Under the pieces are notes generated by a model, which did no database searches, was not told the origin of the DNA, and saw nothing but the letters and a program-made list of their open reading frames with translations. Source: Lasioglossum baleicum (Eukaryota > Arthropoda > Insecta > Hymenoptera > Halictidae). Taken from it: a stretch of DNA of 64,000 bases. Of this stretch, positions 1 through 11,749 are shown one piece after another. Made by a program: the position numbers and the translations under genes. Position 1 is the first letter of the stretch. Each line of letters begins with the position of its first letter. The stretch lies in the NCBI RefSeq assembly GCF_051020765.1, contig NC_134929.1:1054001-1118000 (forward strand). The letters are read 5' to 3'.

Positions 1-1
1 G

Positions 2-31
<30 letters not shown>
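2..31. repeat. (ATC)n microsatellite
   Basis: About ten perfect ATC units open the window. Simple repeat with no further content. Confidence 0.95.
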
Positions 32-33
<2 letters not shown>

Positions 34-314
34 CCTATATATATTCCAAGAATTATGCGTTTTTGGGGTATTTTTATCTCAGGTTCCAGGCTAGGTAGAA
101 AGTTGCTTTTTACATGAGAGTTAGTTGATATTATATCTAGCTCAAATAAAAATTTTGGTTGACCTAGGTTACCGGGGAGAGCGGCAGCGGCGGTGGCAAT
201 ATGGCTAAAAAGCGCAAAACTATCGTACGAGAATAACTACTCGGCAGCTTAGAGGTGGCGGGAGGGGAACTTGGTGCGCGCGCTGCCGCGCGCGTTGATA
301 TACATATATATATA
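32..314. other. Unassigned flank with CpG-rich patch and (TA)n
   Basis: AT-rich sequence with a GC-rich patch around 170-295 that ends in alternating CG. No convincing gene. A short (TA)n run at about 300-314 is the insertion site of the palindromic element that follows. Confidence 0.5.
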
Positions 315-1211
315 TACAGGGTGTCCCAAAACTCGTGAAAATCCCGAAAGGGGGTGGTTCCTGAGACCATTCTAAGAGACATTTTCCTTTGCACCAATGT
401 CAACTGCGGCTTCGTTTAGGAGTTATTAACGAAAAACACGGACCAATCAGAGCGCGCCCTGGCCCGGCGCGCCACGCCGCGCCGCGCCGGCAAGCGAGTG
501 TCGGTGGTACGCCGCGACATCGCAACGAACAAGAGTTTCTCGATAATGTGAACCCTCTCCGATTTCGATGAGCTTTGGATATGTTGTCAAGACCATGATT
601 CTGAACAACATTTCTCTTTAGACTTTTTGGCGATCGGCTTTAGTTTACGAGATAAGTAACTTGTAATTGTAAATCGATCGATGTACTATCTGAACTATCT
701 CCTCTACGATTTCGATGAGCTTTGGATACGTTGTCAAGACCATGATTCTGAACAACATTTCTCTTTAGACTTTTTGGCGATCGGCTTTAGTTTACGAGAT
801 AATCGTAAAAAAAGAGAAGAAGCAGAAACTGATTGAATTAAAAACTCACGTATTCAGCCGTAAATCCATTTGCTGCTTCGAAATGTGTGTCACTGGGTCA
901 CTCGGTGACGAACTGCACAGATGTCTTCAGGTATACGGCAGTACCGAAAGTCAAGGGACGTACGGCCAGGTCGACGAACTGCACAGCCGGTGGTAGAAGG
1001 CCTAAGGGATGCGCGGTCAAGTCGACGATCCAGAATTTCACTTTCACTTTCGAATCGATAAATAATTCGTATGTTTATTTCAAACAGATGCCTTGAAATT
1101 TTTCCACACTCACAATCACTGTTCACATTTGTCAACACATAGTTATGCACTAATAATAATTGCCATATCCCTTGTACTGCTGCACAAATCACAACAATCA
1201 GGTAATGCAAT

Positions 1212-1420
1212 CACTAGACTGCGGATTTCATGCGTTTGTAGCAAACATGAGTAGGTGCATTTTAAGACAGTAGAGAGATTAAAATAATTTCAAAGCACCA
1301 ATGTATTATTTTCAAATTCTTAAAATGATCACAGTAAGAATCAAATATCTGTCTGGCTCCCCTGTCCCTTGTAATAGCGGCAGCCAACATTCGTTTTGCA
1401 TAAAGATTCGCAGTCTAGTG
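1212..1420. mobile_element. Small MITE in the left arm of P1 (CACTAGACTGCGGAT ends)
   Basis: The start CACTAGACTGCGGATTT and the end GCAGTCTAGTG are inverted repeats about 209 bp apart. The same unit is in every arm of P1 and P11, so it was part of the family before the copies separated. Related loose ends occur at 9105-9150, 44800-44840 and 63450-63490. No clear target duplication. Confidence 0.6.
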
Positions 1421-2082
1421 ATTAGTTTAAATATCACTACCAAAAACACAGCTAATAGCAACCGTTAGCTTTGAATTGACAAGTCTTTGGAGATGTTCTC
1501 TCTACCGCGGCTCGAACGACACTGATTTTCCGCAAGATTTTTCTAAAGAATTTAGGAAGGGCATTTAGAGTGTCGAAATTCGAAATGCACGCTGTAGCAC
1601 GAGAACGACGGGACGGTTGGACGAAAAACAGAATGCGAGAAGGACCGCTGTAAGCTTTGTGGCAAACACATGTTTAGTTTTTCCTTGCTGGGTAAAAATG
1701 TCAGGTCAGCGTAGAGAGAGCATCCCTATTGTCCTATACCTTCCTTAAGAAACTTTCTAAAAGAAGGACAGACGACGTTTTCGAACGGTTACCCATCGAC
1801 TCTGCGTACCAACCTGCAGGAAGAACTAAACATGTGTTTGCCACAAAGCTTACAGCGGTCCTTCTCGCATTCTGTTTTTCGTCCAACCGTCCCGTCGTTC
1901 TCGTGCTACAGCGTGCATTTCGAATTTCGACACTCTAAATGCCCTTCCTAAATTCTTTAGAAAAATCTTGCGGAAAATCAGTGTCGTTCGAGCCGCGGTA
2001 GAGAGAACATCTCCAAAGACTTGTCAATTCAAAGCTAACGGTTGCTATTAGCTGTGTTTTTGATAGTGATATTTAAACTAAT

Positions 2083-2289
2083 CACTAGACTGCGGATGTT
2101 TATGCAAAATTAATGTTGGCTGCCGCTATTACAAGCGACAGGAGCCAGACAGATATTTGATTCTCACTGTGATCATTTTAAGCAATTGAAAATAATACTA
2201 TGGTGTTTTGAAATTATTTTAATCTTTCTACTGTATTAAAATGCACCTACTCATGTTTGCTACAAACGCATGAAATCCGCAGTCTAGTG
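2083..2289. mobile_element. Mirror copy of the CACTAGACTGCGGAT MITE in the right arm of P1
   Basis: Inverted counterpart of 1212-1420 with the same ends, as expected from the palindrome. Confidence 0.6.
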
Positions 2290-2420
2290 ATTGCATTACC
2301 TGATTGTTGTGATTTGTGCAGCAGTACAAGGGATATGGCAATTATTATTAGTGCATAACTATGTGTTGACAAATGTGAACAGTGATTGTGAGTGTGGAAA
2401 AATTTCAAGGCATCTGTTTG

Positions 2421-2833
2421 TGTTCAGGCGAACCGAAACGCATCCGATCCGCTTTGACCGACTTCGCGTAGCCGCGATCGGGTGATGTCACGTCGTCGAG
2501 GCATCCCCCACTTTGCGTCCGCGGAACAAGTGATTTTCGGTTACGCACCGGCGGATCGTCTCACTCGTGATCCAGTTACTGACCTCCGCTCATCAAACGT
2601 ATACATATACACCGCTTGTATTGAACCGTTCTGAGACAAACACGCACCGTTATGTGGTTGCGAACCGTTCACCGCTTTATACCACATTGTTATCCGCGTT
2701 TCTCATTAGATAATTGAACAGTCTCTAGTGTATCGTTGTGCATATATTTATTAAACGTGTGTGTTACAACAGTTGTACTGTGATCTACATTCTCCCGCGG
2801 ATTCCCACTGATTCTCGAATCCGATCTTCAACA
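2421..2833. mobile_element. Solo LTR (413 bp) inserted in P1
   Basis: The block starts TGTTCAGGCG and ends CTTCAACA, the canonical TG...CA ends of an LTR, and is flanked by the 5-bp duplication GTTTG (2416-2420 and 2834-2838). The left arm of P1 and the matching place in P11 (47328-47338) lack it, so the empty site is visible twice. No internal retroelement sequence, so this is the product of LTR-LTR recombination. Family (Gypsy or BEL) not determined. Confidence 0.88.
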
Positions 2834-3606
2834 GTTTGAAATAAACATACGAATTATTTATCGATTCGAAAGTGAAACTGAAATTCTGGATCGTCGACTT
2901 GAGCGCGCGTCCCTTAGGCCTTCTACCACCGGCTGTACAGTTCGTCGACCTGGCCGTACGTCCCTTGGCTTTCGGTACTGCCGTGTACCTGAAGACATCT
3001 GTGCAGTTCGTCACCGAGTGACCCAGTGACACACATTTCGAAGCAGCAAATGGATTTAGGGCTGAATACGTGAGTTTTTAATTCAATCAGTTTCTGCTTC
3101 TTCTCTTTTTTTACGATTATCTCGTAAACTAAAGCCGATCGCCAAAAAGTCTAAAGAGAAATGTTGTTCAGAATCATGGTCTTGACAACGTATCCAAAGC
3201 TCATCGAAATCGTAGAGGAGATAGTTCAGATAGTACATCGATCGATTTACAATTACAAGTTACTTATCTCGTAAACTAAAGCCGATCGCCAAAAAGTCTA
3301 AAGAGAAATGTTGTTCAGAATCATGGTCTTGACAACATATCCAAAGCTCATCGAAATCGGAGAGGGTTCACATTATCGAGAAACTCTTGTTCGTTGCGAT
3401 GTCGCGGCGTACCACCGACACTCGCTTGCCGGCGCGGCGCGGCGTGGCGCGCCGGGCCAGGGCGCGCTCTGATTGGTCCGTGTTTTTCGTTAATAACTCC
3501 TAAACGAAGCCGCAGTTGACATTGGTGCAAAGGAAAATGTCTCTTAGAATGGTCTCAGGTACCACCCCCTTTCGGGATTTTCACGAGTTTTGGGACACCC
3601 TGTATA

Positions 3607-4637
3607 TAAGATAGCGCCAAGGGACAAGGAAAGGGGAAACCAAGTACGGGTGAAATATGGGAGGATATTAATAGATAGAAAATGATGTAAATGGAATAAG
3701 CTTAAAGAGGTCATAAAACATGTTTGCTGGTGTCATCATAAGTTAATTTAGAATTATTTACGACGACGCGCTACGGCAGTTAACCTTACCAATATTGCTA
3801 CCTACTAGACATAGGTGTACATGCCAATTCTGTTTATTAATATTCTACGGTAACACGAAAGAATACCCATATCTTGTTTAATAATCATTAAGGCAGTATT
3901 CCCAGGGAGTATTCCCAACCCTGTAAACCTAATAAAATGGATTAAATCTAACATTTTCTCTTCGGTATTTTCAAGATATTGTAAAAAGAGTTTTTTTTTA
4001 GGGAACATTGTGCAACATTGTAGTTATTTTCATATATTTTTTATTACATAAAATTACAAAATGGTGGAGTGCTGAACTACATTCTACTGAATTTATGAAT
4101 AAAACTAAGTAAACATTTCCGATGGAAGATCGACTTCCATATGTATATCATTTTCCATATGTATTTCAATATTACAATGAAACATTTGATTCCCTTTTAA
4201 TAACGAGATTATTCGCATTATTTTAATTTTCTTCGAGCGACTAAACCTTTTGTTTCAATCGCATTCTTAATCATTATACATATATACATATGCATACATA
4301 ATACATTATATGTACATATAATCAATATAAATTCATAACATTCTTTGTTATGTAGAAAAATTAATTGTAATTCCTAAACAATTATTACTATTATTAACTA
4401 ATTGTAAATAGTCCCAACTTTCATGCAAAATAAAAATTCTCTGCATTAATTACATGAAACAGAAGTTAAGCAGAAATTTTGTTTTATTTATTCTCTTAAT
4501 AATTTTGGTAACTTGACAATAATGCAACAATATTTTTATATTCTTTAACTGTTTTTGAATTAGGTCGACTCATTTTTGTCATAATAATAATTATGTGTAG
4601 TTAATTAAACTTATGCAAAGAATGTAATCTGTATATT
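3607..4637. other. Unassigned AT-rich stretch
   Basis: No gene, RNA or element end recognised. Short AT microsatellite-like runs near 4275-4320. Confidence 0.5.
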
Positions 4638-4639
4638 TA

Positions 4640-4760
4640 TACAGGGTGTTTAAAAATTCCTTCAATATCCGGGAATGGGAGGATTTCCTTTACAGAAATG
4701 GCGTCCATGGCTTTGTTAATGAGTTATTAACGAAAAACATTTAGAAGCGTGTTGGCTGTC
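4640..4760. mobile_element. P2: left end of a TACAGGG palindromic element
   Basis: TACAGGGTGTTTAAAAATTC preceded by TA, followed by about 100 bp resembling the outer arm of P1 (shared GTTATTAACGAAAAACA). No matching right end nearby, so a fragment. The right-end fragment at 26255-26402 belongs to a related but different subfamily. Confidence 0.6.
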
Positions 4761-5083
4761 TCTTTTACTTGTAAGTCTTAGCAGTTGCAATTTTTTCAAA
4801 ATCTTTATGCACGCCATTTGGTAGTTTGGTCCGATCATAAGAAAGTTATATGTTTTAAAGCGTGTTCAAATACTTTCGTGGTTCACTGTAACTACAGAAC
4901 TACGTGCACGAGTTGTAGCCAGCGAAGAATCTAGGCATGGGCTTTATGGGCAATATCCCAGGGCCCCGTTTTTATATAAAAATATAAACTCAAGAAAAAA
5001 AATTATACAAAAATTTTTAATACTTCAGTTAATGTGGGTTATTTGAATAGGCCTCCAAACAGTGTTAGCCCAGGGCCCCAACA
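4761..5083. other. Unassigned stretch
   Basis: Contains two CCCAGGGCCCC words (about 4968 and 5070) but no recognised gene or element. Confidence 0.4.
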
Positions 5084-5087
5084 TTAA

Positions 5088-5290
5088 CACTAAACCTACC
5101 ACTGCCGTCAAATGATCGCTTTTATATTTTTCATCTTACAATTATTGAAATTATCAAGTTGTTTATATGTAAATTGATCAAGCACATATTGTGATGAAAA
5201 TTGCACAAAATCTATTGCAAATAAATAGAGCCTTGTCATTTTTCTAAGCTAGAACATTTTAATCGCTTTTAGTGCTCGGTAGGTTTAGTG
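5088..5290. mobile_element. piggyBac-like MITE (203 bp)
   Basis: Starts CACTAAACCTACC and ends GGTAGGTTTAGTG (13-bp perfect inverted repeats), with TTAA immediately outside on both sides (5084-5087 and 5291-5294). A TTAA duplication is the hallmark of piggyBac-type (also some Kolobok) transposition. No coding capacity. Confidence 0.8.
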
Positions 5291-5304
5291 TTAACGGTCC
5301 GCCG

Positions 5305-6176
5305 CACAGTGGGTAAAATCGACGTTCTAGCTGTTCACGGGCTAAAAACTCAAAGTCCTCATATCGATTTTTAACGAATGCACAATGATTCTTAAATATC
5401 TATTACATTCGAAAACGATAATATTAATTAAAGCTATTAAAAACTCTCGTTGCAATAAACATTCAAAGATCAAACTTTTTCAGATACGATTTATCACCGA
5501 AAAAATTCCTTGTCTTCATAATGATGTCCTGGAAAACCTACTGAAGATTAAGTGACCAATTTTTTTTTATATGAAGAATGTATATCTATGTTGAGAACGC
5601 ACCAGGAACTAAACATCATTGTTCATAATTTATTATAAAAAAAAATATTTAATCAACTAAGGAAAATTGTCGAAGTTTCTCACCTTTGACAAGGGATAAG
5701 TTAAAATGTCCGGAGATGTCCATGTTCTGACAAAGTGGAACATTTTCGGCAAGATCTCCTCTAAAAGATCGTGCAAAATTTAGTTCCAGTATAATCCATT
5801 ATCCGAAGTTATGATAGTTTAAAGCGTCGCGTGACACGCGCACAGTGGTGAGTTCGATCGAAATCGTGGCCAAATTATTCATTATTCACACGAGTTTTCA
5901 GACATTTCCGATGGTGTGACAAAAAAATGTTTCCTACAAAAAGTAATCAGTACACAGTCTTTTACAAATATCAATACAAAAAATTTGCAAAAAAATTTTT
6001 TTTCAATAAAAAATTGTGGTCACCTTCATTATTTATTTATAACTATATATTTTTTATTCAATAATGTTATAGCTGACGGCAAGACGAATCCAACGACCTA
6101 TTTAATGTGGTCTTTATGTATTGAAATAATGGTGAAATAGGCGTGAACAGCTAGAACGTCGATTTTACCCACTGTG
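5305..6176. mobile_element. A: Transib-like non-autonomous element, TSD CGCCG
   Basis: Begins CACAGTGGGTAAAATCGACG and ends with its inverted copy; the TIR is about 35 bp. Flanked by CGCCG at 5300-5304 and 6177-6181. The heptamer CACAGTG and a CGNCG duplication fit Transib. Unlike B, C, F, G and H, no A-rich nonamer is seen at 12 or 23 bp. An extra internal CACAGTG at 5841 suggests a composite history. Closely related to D (23306-24456). The small ORF at 5916-6140 is not recognisable protein. Confidence 0.8.
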
Positions 6177-6181
6177 CGCCG

Positions 6182-7359
6182 CACAGTGGTGAGAGCAGGG
6201 AAAAAAATCAATTTTTCGAATGTTAGGTACATAGATTTTTCATTGCAATTTCGTTTACTATATAGTTGGAGTATTTAAACCAATAAAAATTTTTTATAAG
6301 TATCACTTATTTCTAGGAATAATATGACATGAAAGTTTGGAAAAAGGAAACCTGCGATTTTGGCTTATAAATGCGTCTACGTATAAACGCAGCCACAAGA
6401 ATCTAAAACATTATAACACTTGAACAATATTATAATTTGATTGTGTTTATAATAGATGATTTATTTAACGTAGCTTTAATTAATGTAAGTGTCATTTATT
6501 TATCTAAAACACAAATTGAAAAAGAGCTATTTTGAATAGTAGAATTAAAGTTCAATTTGACATAACTTGTTTGCGCCAAAAAGCGCCAAGATAAAATTTG
6601 TTGCAAATCATGCAACACACTTTAAAGTAAATATCCAACCAGGTTTTGGCTGCGAACTCCTGCGAACCTGGCTCTGCGACCAATTTTTTCTAACTATAGT
6701 CAGACGCATGTATCCGTGTACGCTCTTTAAAACGGAATAACTTTTCTAAACTTTTACCAAACGATCTGATTTTTTGTGATCAATTAAATGCAGTTGTTTA
6801 CTAAATAACGTGCAAAATTTTTTTTGAAAGAATAGCAATTACGTAAAAAAAGGCAGTTTAAAAATTTTTTTTATTTGTCCCCGTATAGAAAATTTAAAAT
6901 ATACGTTTAGTAGATCTATCTTAGTTATATATATACTGAAAATTTCATCGAAATTGATTAACATACACACGAGGTATAAGTGGTTAAAAGTGGTGAAAAT
7001 CTTGGTATATACACATATGTATGTACACAGCTCTTACGGCTCCTGGTCAGTTCCTGCATACGAAAATGCGAGTATCTCGAAAACTAAAAGCGACCCCCCT
7101 ATATTGGAAAAGGAAAAAGTTGTTCAAAATGTTGAAATCTATAACATATTTAAATTTCATCAAAATCGGAGAACAGTAAAACAAGTAAAAAGAAATTTAA
7201 TGAAAAAATAAATTAATTAATAAATAAATAAATATTTATTTTCTTGCCACATAACCGTTGTACCTGTGGCATGTTTTCCACAAATTTTCAAGCAAATGTG
7301 TTGGATGGTTTGGTTTTTATGGATTTTTTTCCGCTTTTTGGCCATTTGGCACCACTGTG
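6182..7359. mobile_element. B: Transib-like non-autonomous element with 12-bp RSS-like ends
   Basis: Left end is CACAGTG (6182-6188), 12 bp, then AAAAAAATC (6201-6209). Right end, read inward, is CACAGTG (7353-7359), 12 bp, then CAAAAAGCG (7332-7340). Flanked by CGCCG at 6177-6181 (shared with A) and 7360-7364. TIR similarity beyond the first 10 bp is weak. The interior is AT-rich and holds at about 7073-7130 a module (TATCTCGAAAACTAAAAGCG, later AAAGTTGTTCA) shared with foldback element Y. No transposase. Confidence 0.8.
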
Positions 7360-7571
7360 CGCCGCTGCGCTGGTTGTAACCCAACGTTATTTATGACTCG
7401 TACATCTGCAGCTTTCGATCGTTTATCAAGGGTACCTACCTTCTTGACACCGAAACTTTGCTCTCTCGTATCCACGCTGGAGATGGGTTTAAGTTTTCAC
7501 CAATTCATCACAGAAATATCGCAAAATCCAATCATTAGCAAGCTTAAGCCGGTAGACCGGTTTCCTGAATA

Positions 7572-7919
7572 GCAAGGGTGCGGGATGCGCGTTCTCGTTT
7601 CTCGATAATACAAAGATGGGATTTTTCAGTAGTCGAAAGCGCTAGATAAAAGATCAATCTAGGTCGCGATCTCCCTCAAAGGTCCTATTTTTACGTTTAT
7701 GAGGCGTAATTTGCATTAATCGGCAGCATGTGGCTATGAAAATAGCTACAGGCGCAGTTGTATTCTTCCGAATAATGCAAATTACGCCTCGTAAACGTAA
7801 AAATAGGACTTTTGAGGGCGATAGCACCCTGGATTGATCTTTTATTTAGCGTTTTTGTCTACTGAAAATCCCCATTTTTGTATTATTAAGAAATGAGAAC
7901 GCGCATTCCGCACCCTTGC
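7572..7919. mobile_element. W: 348-bp palindromic element
   Basis: GCAAGGGTGCGG at the left is mirrored by CCGCACCCTTGC at the right, and the arms stay complementary to near the centre (about 7745). No clear target duplication, no ORF. Confidence 0.75.
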
Positions 7920-9000
7920 AATCCTGGAAAAACGAGCCTACTCCGTTAAGCATCGTGGGAGAAGTGAAACCCCAACACTATGCGTGCAGAGTTCTCTTCT
8001 ACATTAACACATATCCGCCGGTAATTTTTCTCTGTTTATCCTTTTGTTACGTCCAAAGGTGGACGTTTTCAAAATTTTTAAGATTCGGATTGAGATAAAA
8101 CGCAGTTTTGAACCTACCTGCATTCACCGGCTTTGGCTCGGGTAATTGAGGATTTGGATAGTTATAATCGAAGTTGGGTAACTCTTAAAATGATTTGAAG
8201 TTATGATTTAAGTAAAAATAAACAAGAGTATATTCAGTACATTCATCAAAGTAACAAATTTTGGATACATTGTGTTATTAGGATCTTATTGTGAAGTTTT
8301 AGTATTTACCACTAGGTAGATTTCGCTTTTAGAGCTGGCTGAACACAGTCGTTTCAGAATGAAGTTGATATATCATAGTTCTCTAATTTTGACCTTGTAT
8401 GACCTTGGAAATCATTGGGTTACATATGAGTGAATTAGTTTTGCCCCACGCTTCCGTATGGCAACATTTTTCGTTACTTAAGGACAACGATTTTTGGAAA
8501 TATTTAAATACTTTTTTACAAACATAAAAATAAAGAAATTCAAATTGTACAAATGGCTCTATTGTTGTTTACTTCTTTTGAGGCATTCGATGTTGGTACC
8601 TCGTCTCTTATGCGGAACAGCAATTGTTGTGTATGTACCACTCAGGGTTGCTAATGAAATATTTCACTGTTATTTGCCTTCCCCAACATTTTCAGTGAAA
8701 GCAGATGTTCCGATACTTGTCAAAGTAAACTAACGGATCTATAGAAGCATATTTAGAATTACAAACTTTCGATGTTTCATTAACTTTTACCTTTGTTTAC
8801 CTTTATACATTACTTTTTCTTTTCTTTACTCGCCTTACGACTCTGTCAGACACAACTACTATTTTTGGCGTATTTTACCTCAAAATACTTTTCAAATATT
8901 TCAATTTTGTTTTTAAAAGAATTCTACAAAAATAACCTTGACTAGTGCCAAGTCAGAAATAAAAAAAGAAGAGAATCAATGAAATAAAAAAAAAATAGAC
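7920..9000. other. Unassigned AT-rich stretch
   Basis: Only chance-length ORFs; no element termini recognised. Confidence 0.5.
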
Positions 9001-9075
9001 CTACGACGGGCGCGAACCTAGTATAGGCCGGTCCACAGTCGAACGCCTAACGCGCTGAACATCTGTGGAAAGCGT
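9001..9075 (-). repeat. Degenerate tRNA-like head, possibly of a SINE
   Basis: On the minus strand there is an A-box-like TGTTCAGCGCGTTAGGCG, then GACTGTGGACC (GTG would be a His anticodon), then a B-box-like GGTTCGCGCCC at normal tRNA spacing, followed by a T-rich tract. The T stem and acceptor do not pair well, so this is not a functional tRNA. A tRNA-derived SINE head or a tRNA pseudogene is the likeliest reading. Confidence 0.35.
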
Positions 9076-9734
9076 CTTTCGTAGCACAAAGAAATATTTT
9101 GCGATTAATGCAGACATCTTTTATTTTGCATAAAAATCCACAGTCTAGTAATTGGATTTTATAACGTAATATGATTGCATAATGTGCTCGCGAATGCCCT
9201 AGATGTTGAATGCGACCCTTGCAACTAGACATTATAAAAAAAGGAGGAAAAATTATTGAATACGTTTTAGAGTATTAACAATTGCTGCTACAAACTATCT
9301 ATGCGATTTGTAAATACAGATAAGTTTTTGTTACACATGATGGAATGTGATATCGTAGGAAACAGCACGGCGTGCAACATTTCGCGTTACGCTTAAAACA
9401 TCAATAATGCCGGCAGTACGCTTCATATAAAATTCCATGGATGTGCAGCTGCAGCATTGATGTTTCTATCCGAATGCTATCACCGTGTGTAAAGAAACAA
9501 ATGTATTTCCACTGTGTTGTACGACGTCTTTAGAATACAGATAGTGCATATAAGCAAAACGCTAAACGTGTATGTTACATTTATATCAAAGATTAAATGT
9601 TTTTCAAGCCATCCGCTGAATACAGTGATTGTGTCCATTAAAGCAAGAAATTATACATTTCAAAATTCTTTTTTTTAGATATTTCTCCAGGAAACGAGAA
9701 AATAATATTACGACGCAAGGATTGGAGACAAGTG
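9076..9734. other. Unassigned, with a copy of the CACTAGACTGCGGAT motif
   Basis: About 9105-9150 carries TTTTGCATAAAAATCCACAG followed by TCTAGTAATT, matching one end of the MITE in P1. 9698-9736 is shared with 12625-12660. Otherwise nothing recognised. Confidence 0.45.
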
Positions 9735-9738
9735 TATA

Positions 9739-10958
9739 GTCCAGTCAATGAATGCTCATAAGGGGGGTGTAGAGGGAAATGGAAGGAACACAATTTTTAA
9801 CCTTGGTTCTGTGTTTGGACTAGTTAGGAGGTAAACGTACTAAAAGTCCCCACTCCTAGGAGGTTAGCGGGGTGCAGGGGGGGGGGGCAAGTAGAAGGTC
9901 CACTTTTTCGGTTTTCCGCTTTTATCTCGGAAATTATGCGTCCTAGTGATAAGACCATTCAATACAAAATTAAAGCTGACAAAATATGCCACAAGATTGA
10001 TTCGATTCAGTTTTCCGCTATCTCGCATAATTTCCGAGATATCTGCGCTCAAAGTTCACTAATCATAAAAAAGAAAATAGCAGGGTGAAATTCGCTCCCG
10101 GCGGGATTTTAATCGAACTTGAATCATTCGATAGCCTACCCAAATAGGCCCCTCTCTGGCAAGTTTCAGCACCATATCTCATCTGTAAGGGTAGTTAAGG
10201 CGTTTTTCCTAAGTTACGTAGCCGAAAAAAGTAGTTTTTATCTTTTTCAACATTGTTGCACCACTCACAAAAATCTGAAAAAAATTGAGCATAATACTTT
10301 CGATAATATCTCATTGCTAAATTAATCCTGAAGTGGTACGAGACCTACTTTTATATGAAATTTGCATTTTCTCGATTTTTTCTTTTTTTACAACCATAGT
10401 TTGCAACGGAAAAGTCTGGAAATGATATCTAATACATATATGGCTTGGTATCCGAAATGTGTTAGATTTTTTTCAGAATTTTTAATTGTCAATATTGTAT
10501 AGGGAAAATGGGCCAAAAACTGGCATTTTTCTGAATAACTACCCTTACAGATGAGATATGGGGCTGAAACTTGTCAGAGAGGGGTCTTTTTGTGGTAGGC
10601 TATCGAATGGTTCAAGCTCGATTAAAATCCCGCCGGGGGCGAATTTCACCCGGCTATTTTCTTTTTCATAATTAGTGAACTTTGAGCGCAGATATCTCGG
10701 AAACTATGCGAGATAGCGGAAAACTGAATTGCATCAATCTTGTGGCAAATTTTTTTAGCTTTAATTTTATATAGAATGATCTTATCGCTAGGACGCATAG
10801 TTTCTGAGATATGAGCGGAAAACCGAAAAAGGGAACCTTCCTCACCGCCTAGGAGTGGGGACTTTTAGTATGTTTACCTCCTAACTAGTCCAAACACAGA
10901 TCCAAAGTTAAAAATTGTGTTCCTTCCATTCCCCTCGACAACTTTTCGTTGACTGGAC
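9739..10958. mobile_element. R: 1.2 kb palindromic element, TA duplication
   Basis: Starts GTCCAGTCAATGAA and ends with the complement; TA on both sides (9737-9738, 10959-10960). The arms are complementary over several hundred bp: the tract around 9900-10160 reappears inverted at about 10560-10850. Includes a G-run at 9879-9888. No ORF with a domain. Truncated copies at 12663 and 63072. Confidence 0.85.
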
Positions 10959-10960
10959 TA

Positions 10961-11749
10961 GTATGACATAGTGTTGTTACGGCAACGACTGTGCCGGGAT
11001 GGCCCGAAAGTTCAATCGTGGACGACAGTCGATGGAAAGCGGTAATTCGCCTGACAATCCTCGCGAGAAGTAGAATCCAATGGAAGCAACCAATTTAACT
11101 TTAACCACCACCAGAGGTGCAGAAGCAGGCTGTAATGTACGCGACATATAATTTTGAGCACCCTGTACGGCTGTACTCATGCATTGGTTGAAAGTTTGTA
11201 TAGGGTGTTGTAAAGGGCTAGGATTTAAATTCACCAACGAATACATGCAGAGTGAGAGGCTCTTCAATACTGAAAGCTTTGATTGCTGGCACGTGTTATT
11301 ATCTGTCTTGATTACATTGGACGTGCTTAATGGCAGCAAGTGATTTTAGCCACGAGCGGTGAGTGAAGTTGCCGCACTTAATCGACACTATCCGGTGGAC
11401 ATCGTGTACGCTCAGCTTACATGCATACGTTATACAGTTCCCCACGTTACCATCACACAGAGAAACAATAGTTGGCTGTCCTTGTCGCGGAGCACATCGC
11501 GACTTTGTAAACAGTTATTGTGATTTCGAGTGGTGAAACCACACGTGAAGTACCTGGGCACTTCTGTAGCTGCAGTGGGGAAATGTGAGGGGGAATCGTC
11601 GGTTGAAAACATGTCCAATTGGATAAATTGCACCACTGCCTTTTAGTCAATTTATTTGACTAAGGTTCTAGAAAATTCACTTAACAGCATTGTTGAGTAT
11701 TTGTTAACCATTGTTGCTCATTTCGTTCGGTGGCAATTATGAAGCGTTA
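10961..11749. other. Unassigned, with degenerate repeat ends
   Basis: CACCCTGTA near 11160 and TATAGGGTG near 11200 look like remnants of TACAGGG-type ends. Short minus-strand ORFs overlap each other and match nothing recognised. Confidence 0.4.

Larger units (their letters stand above)
315..3604. mobile_element. P1: 3.3 kb palindromic (foldback) element with TACAGGG ends
   Basis: The left end TACAGGGTGTCCCAAAA is mirrored at 3588-3604, with TA on both sides. The two halves are reverse complements almost to the centre near 1690-1820: the GC-rich block at 455-510 reappears inverted at 3420-3475, and 1390-1684 reappears inverted at 1820-2100. Each arm carries an internal tandem duplication of about 140 bp (566-655 and 707-803). 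No ORF with a recognisable domain, so non-autonomous. Superfamily uncertain; the TA duplication would fit Tc1/mariner-type mobilisation. A second copy, P11, lies at 45457-54802. The right arm is lengthened by a solo LTR. Confidence 0.9.

Noticed and set aside
887..1210. ORFs in the arms of P1 (and their copies in P11)
   Set aside because: They recur only because the arms are repeated and inverted; they have no domain and are open by chance on both strands.
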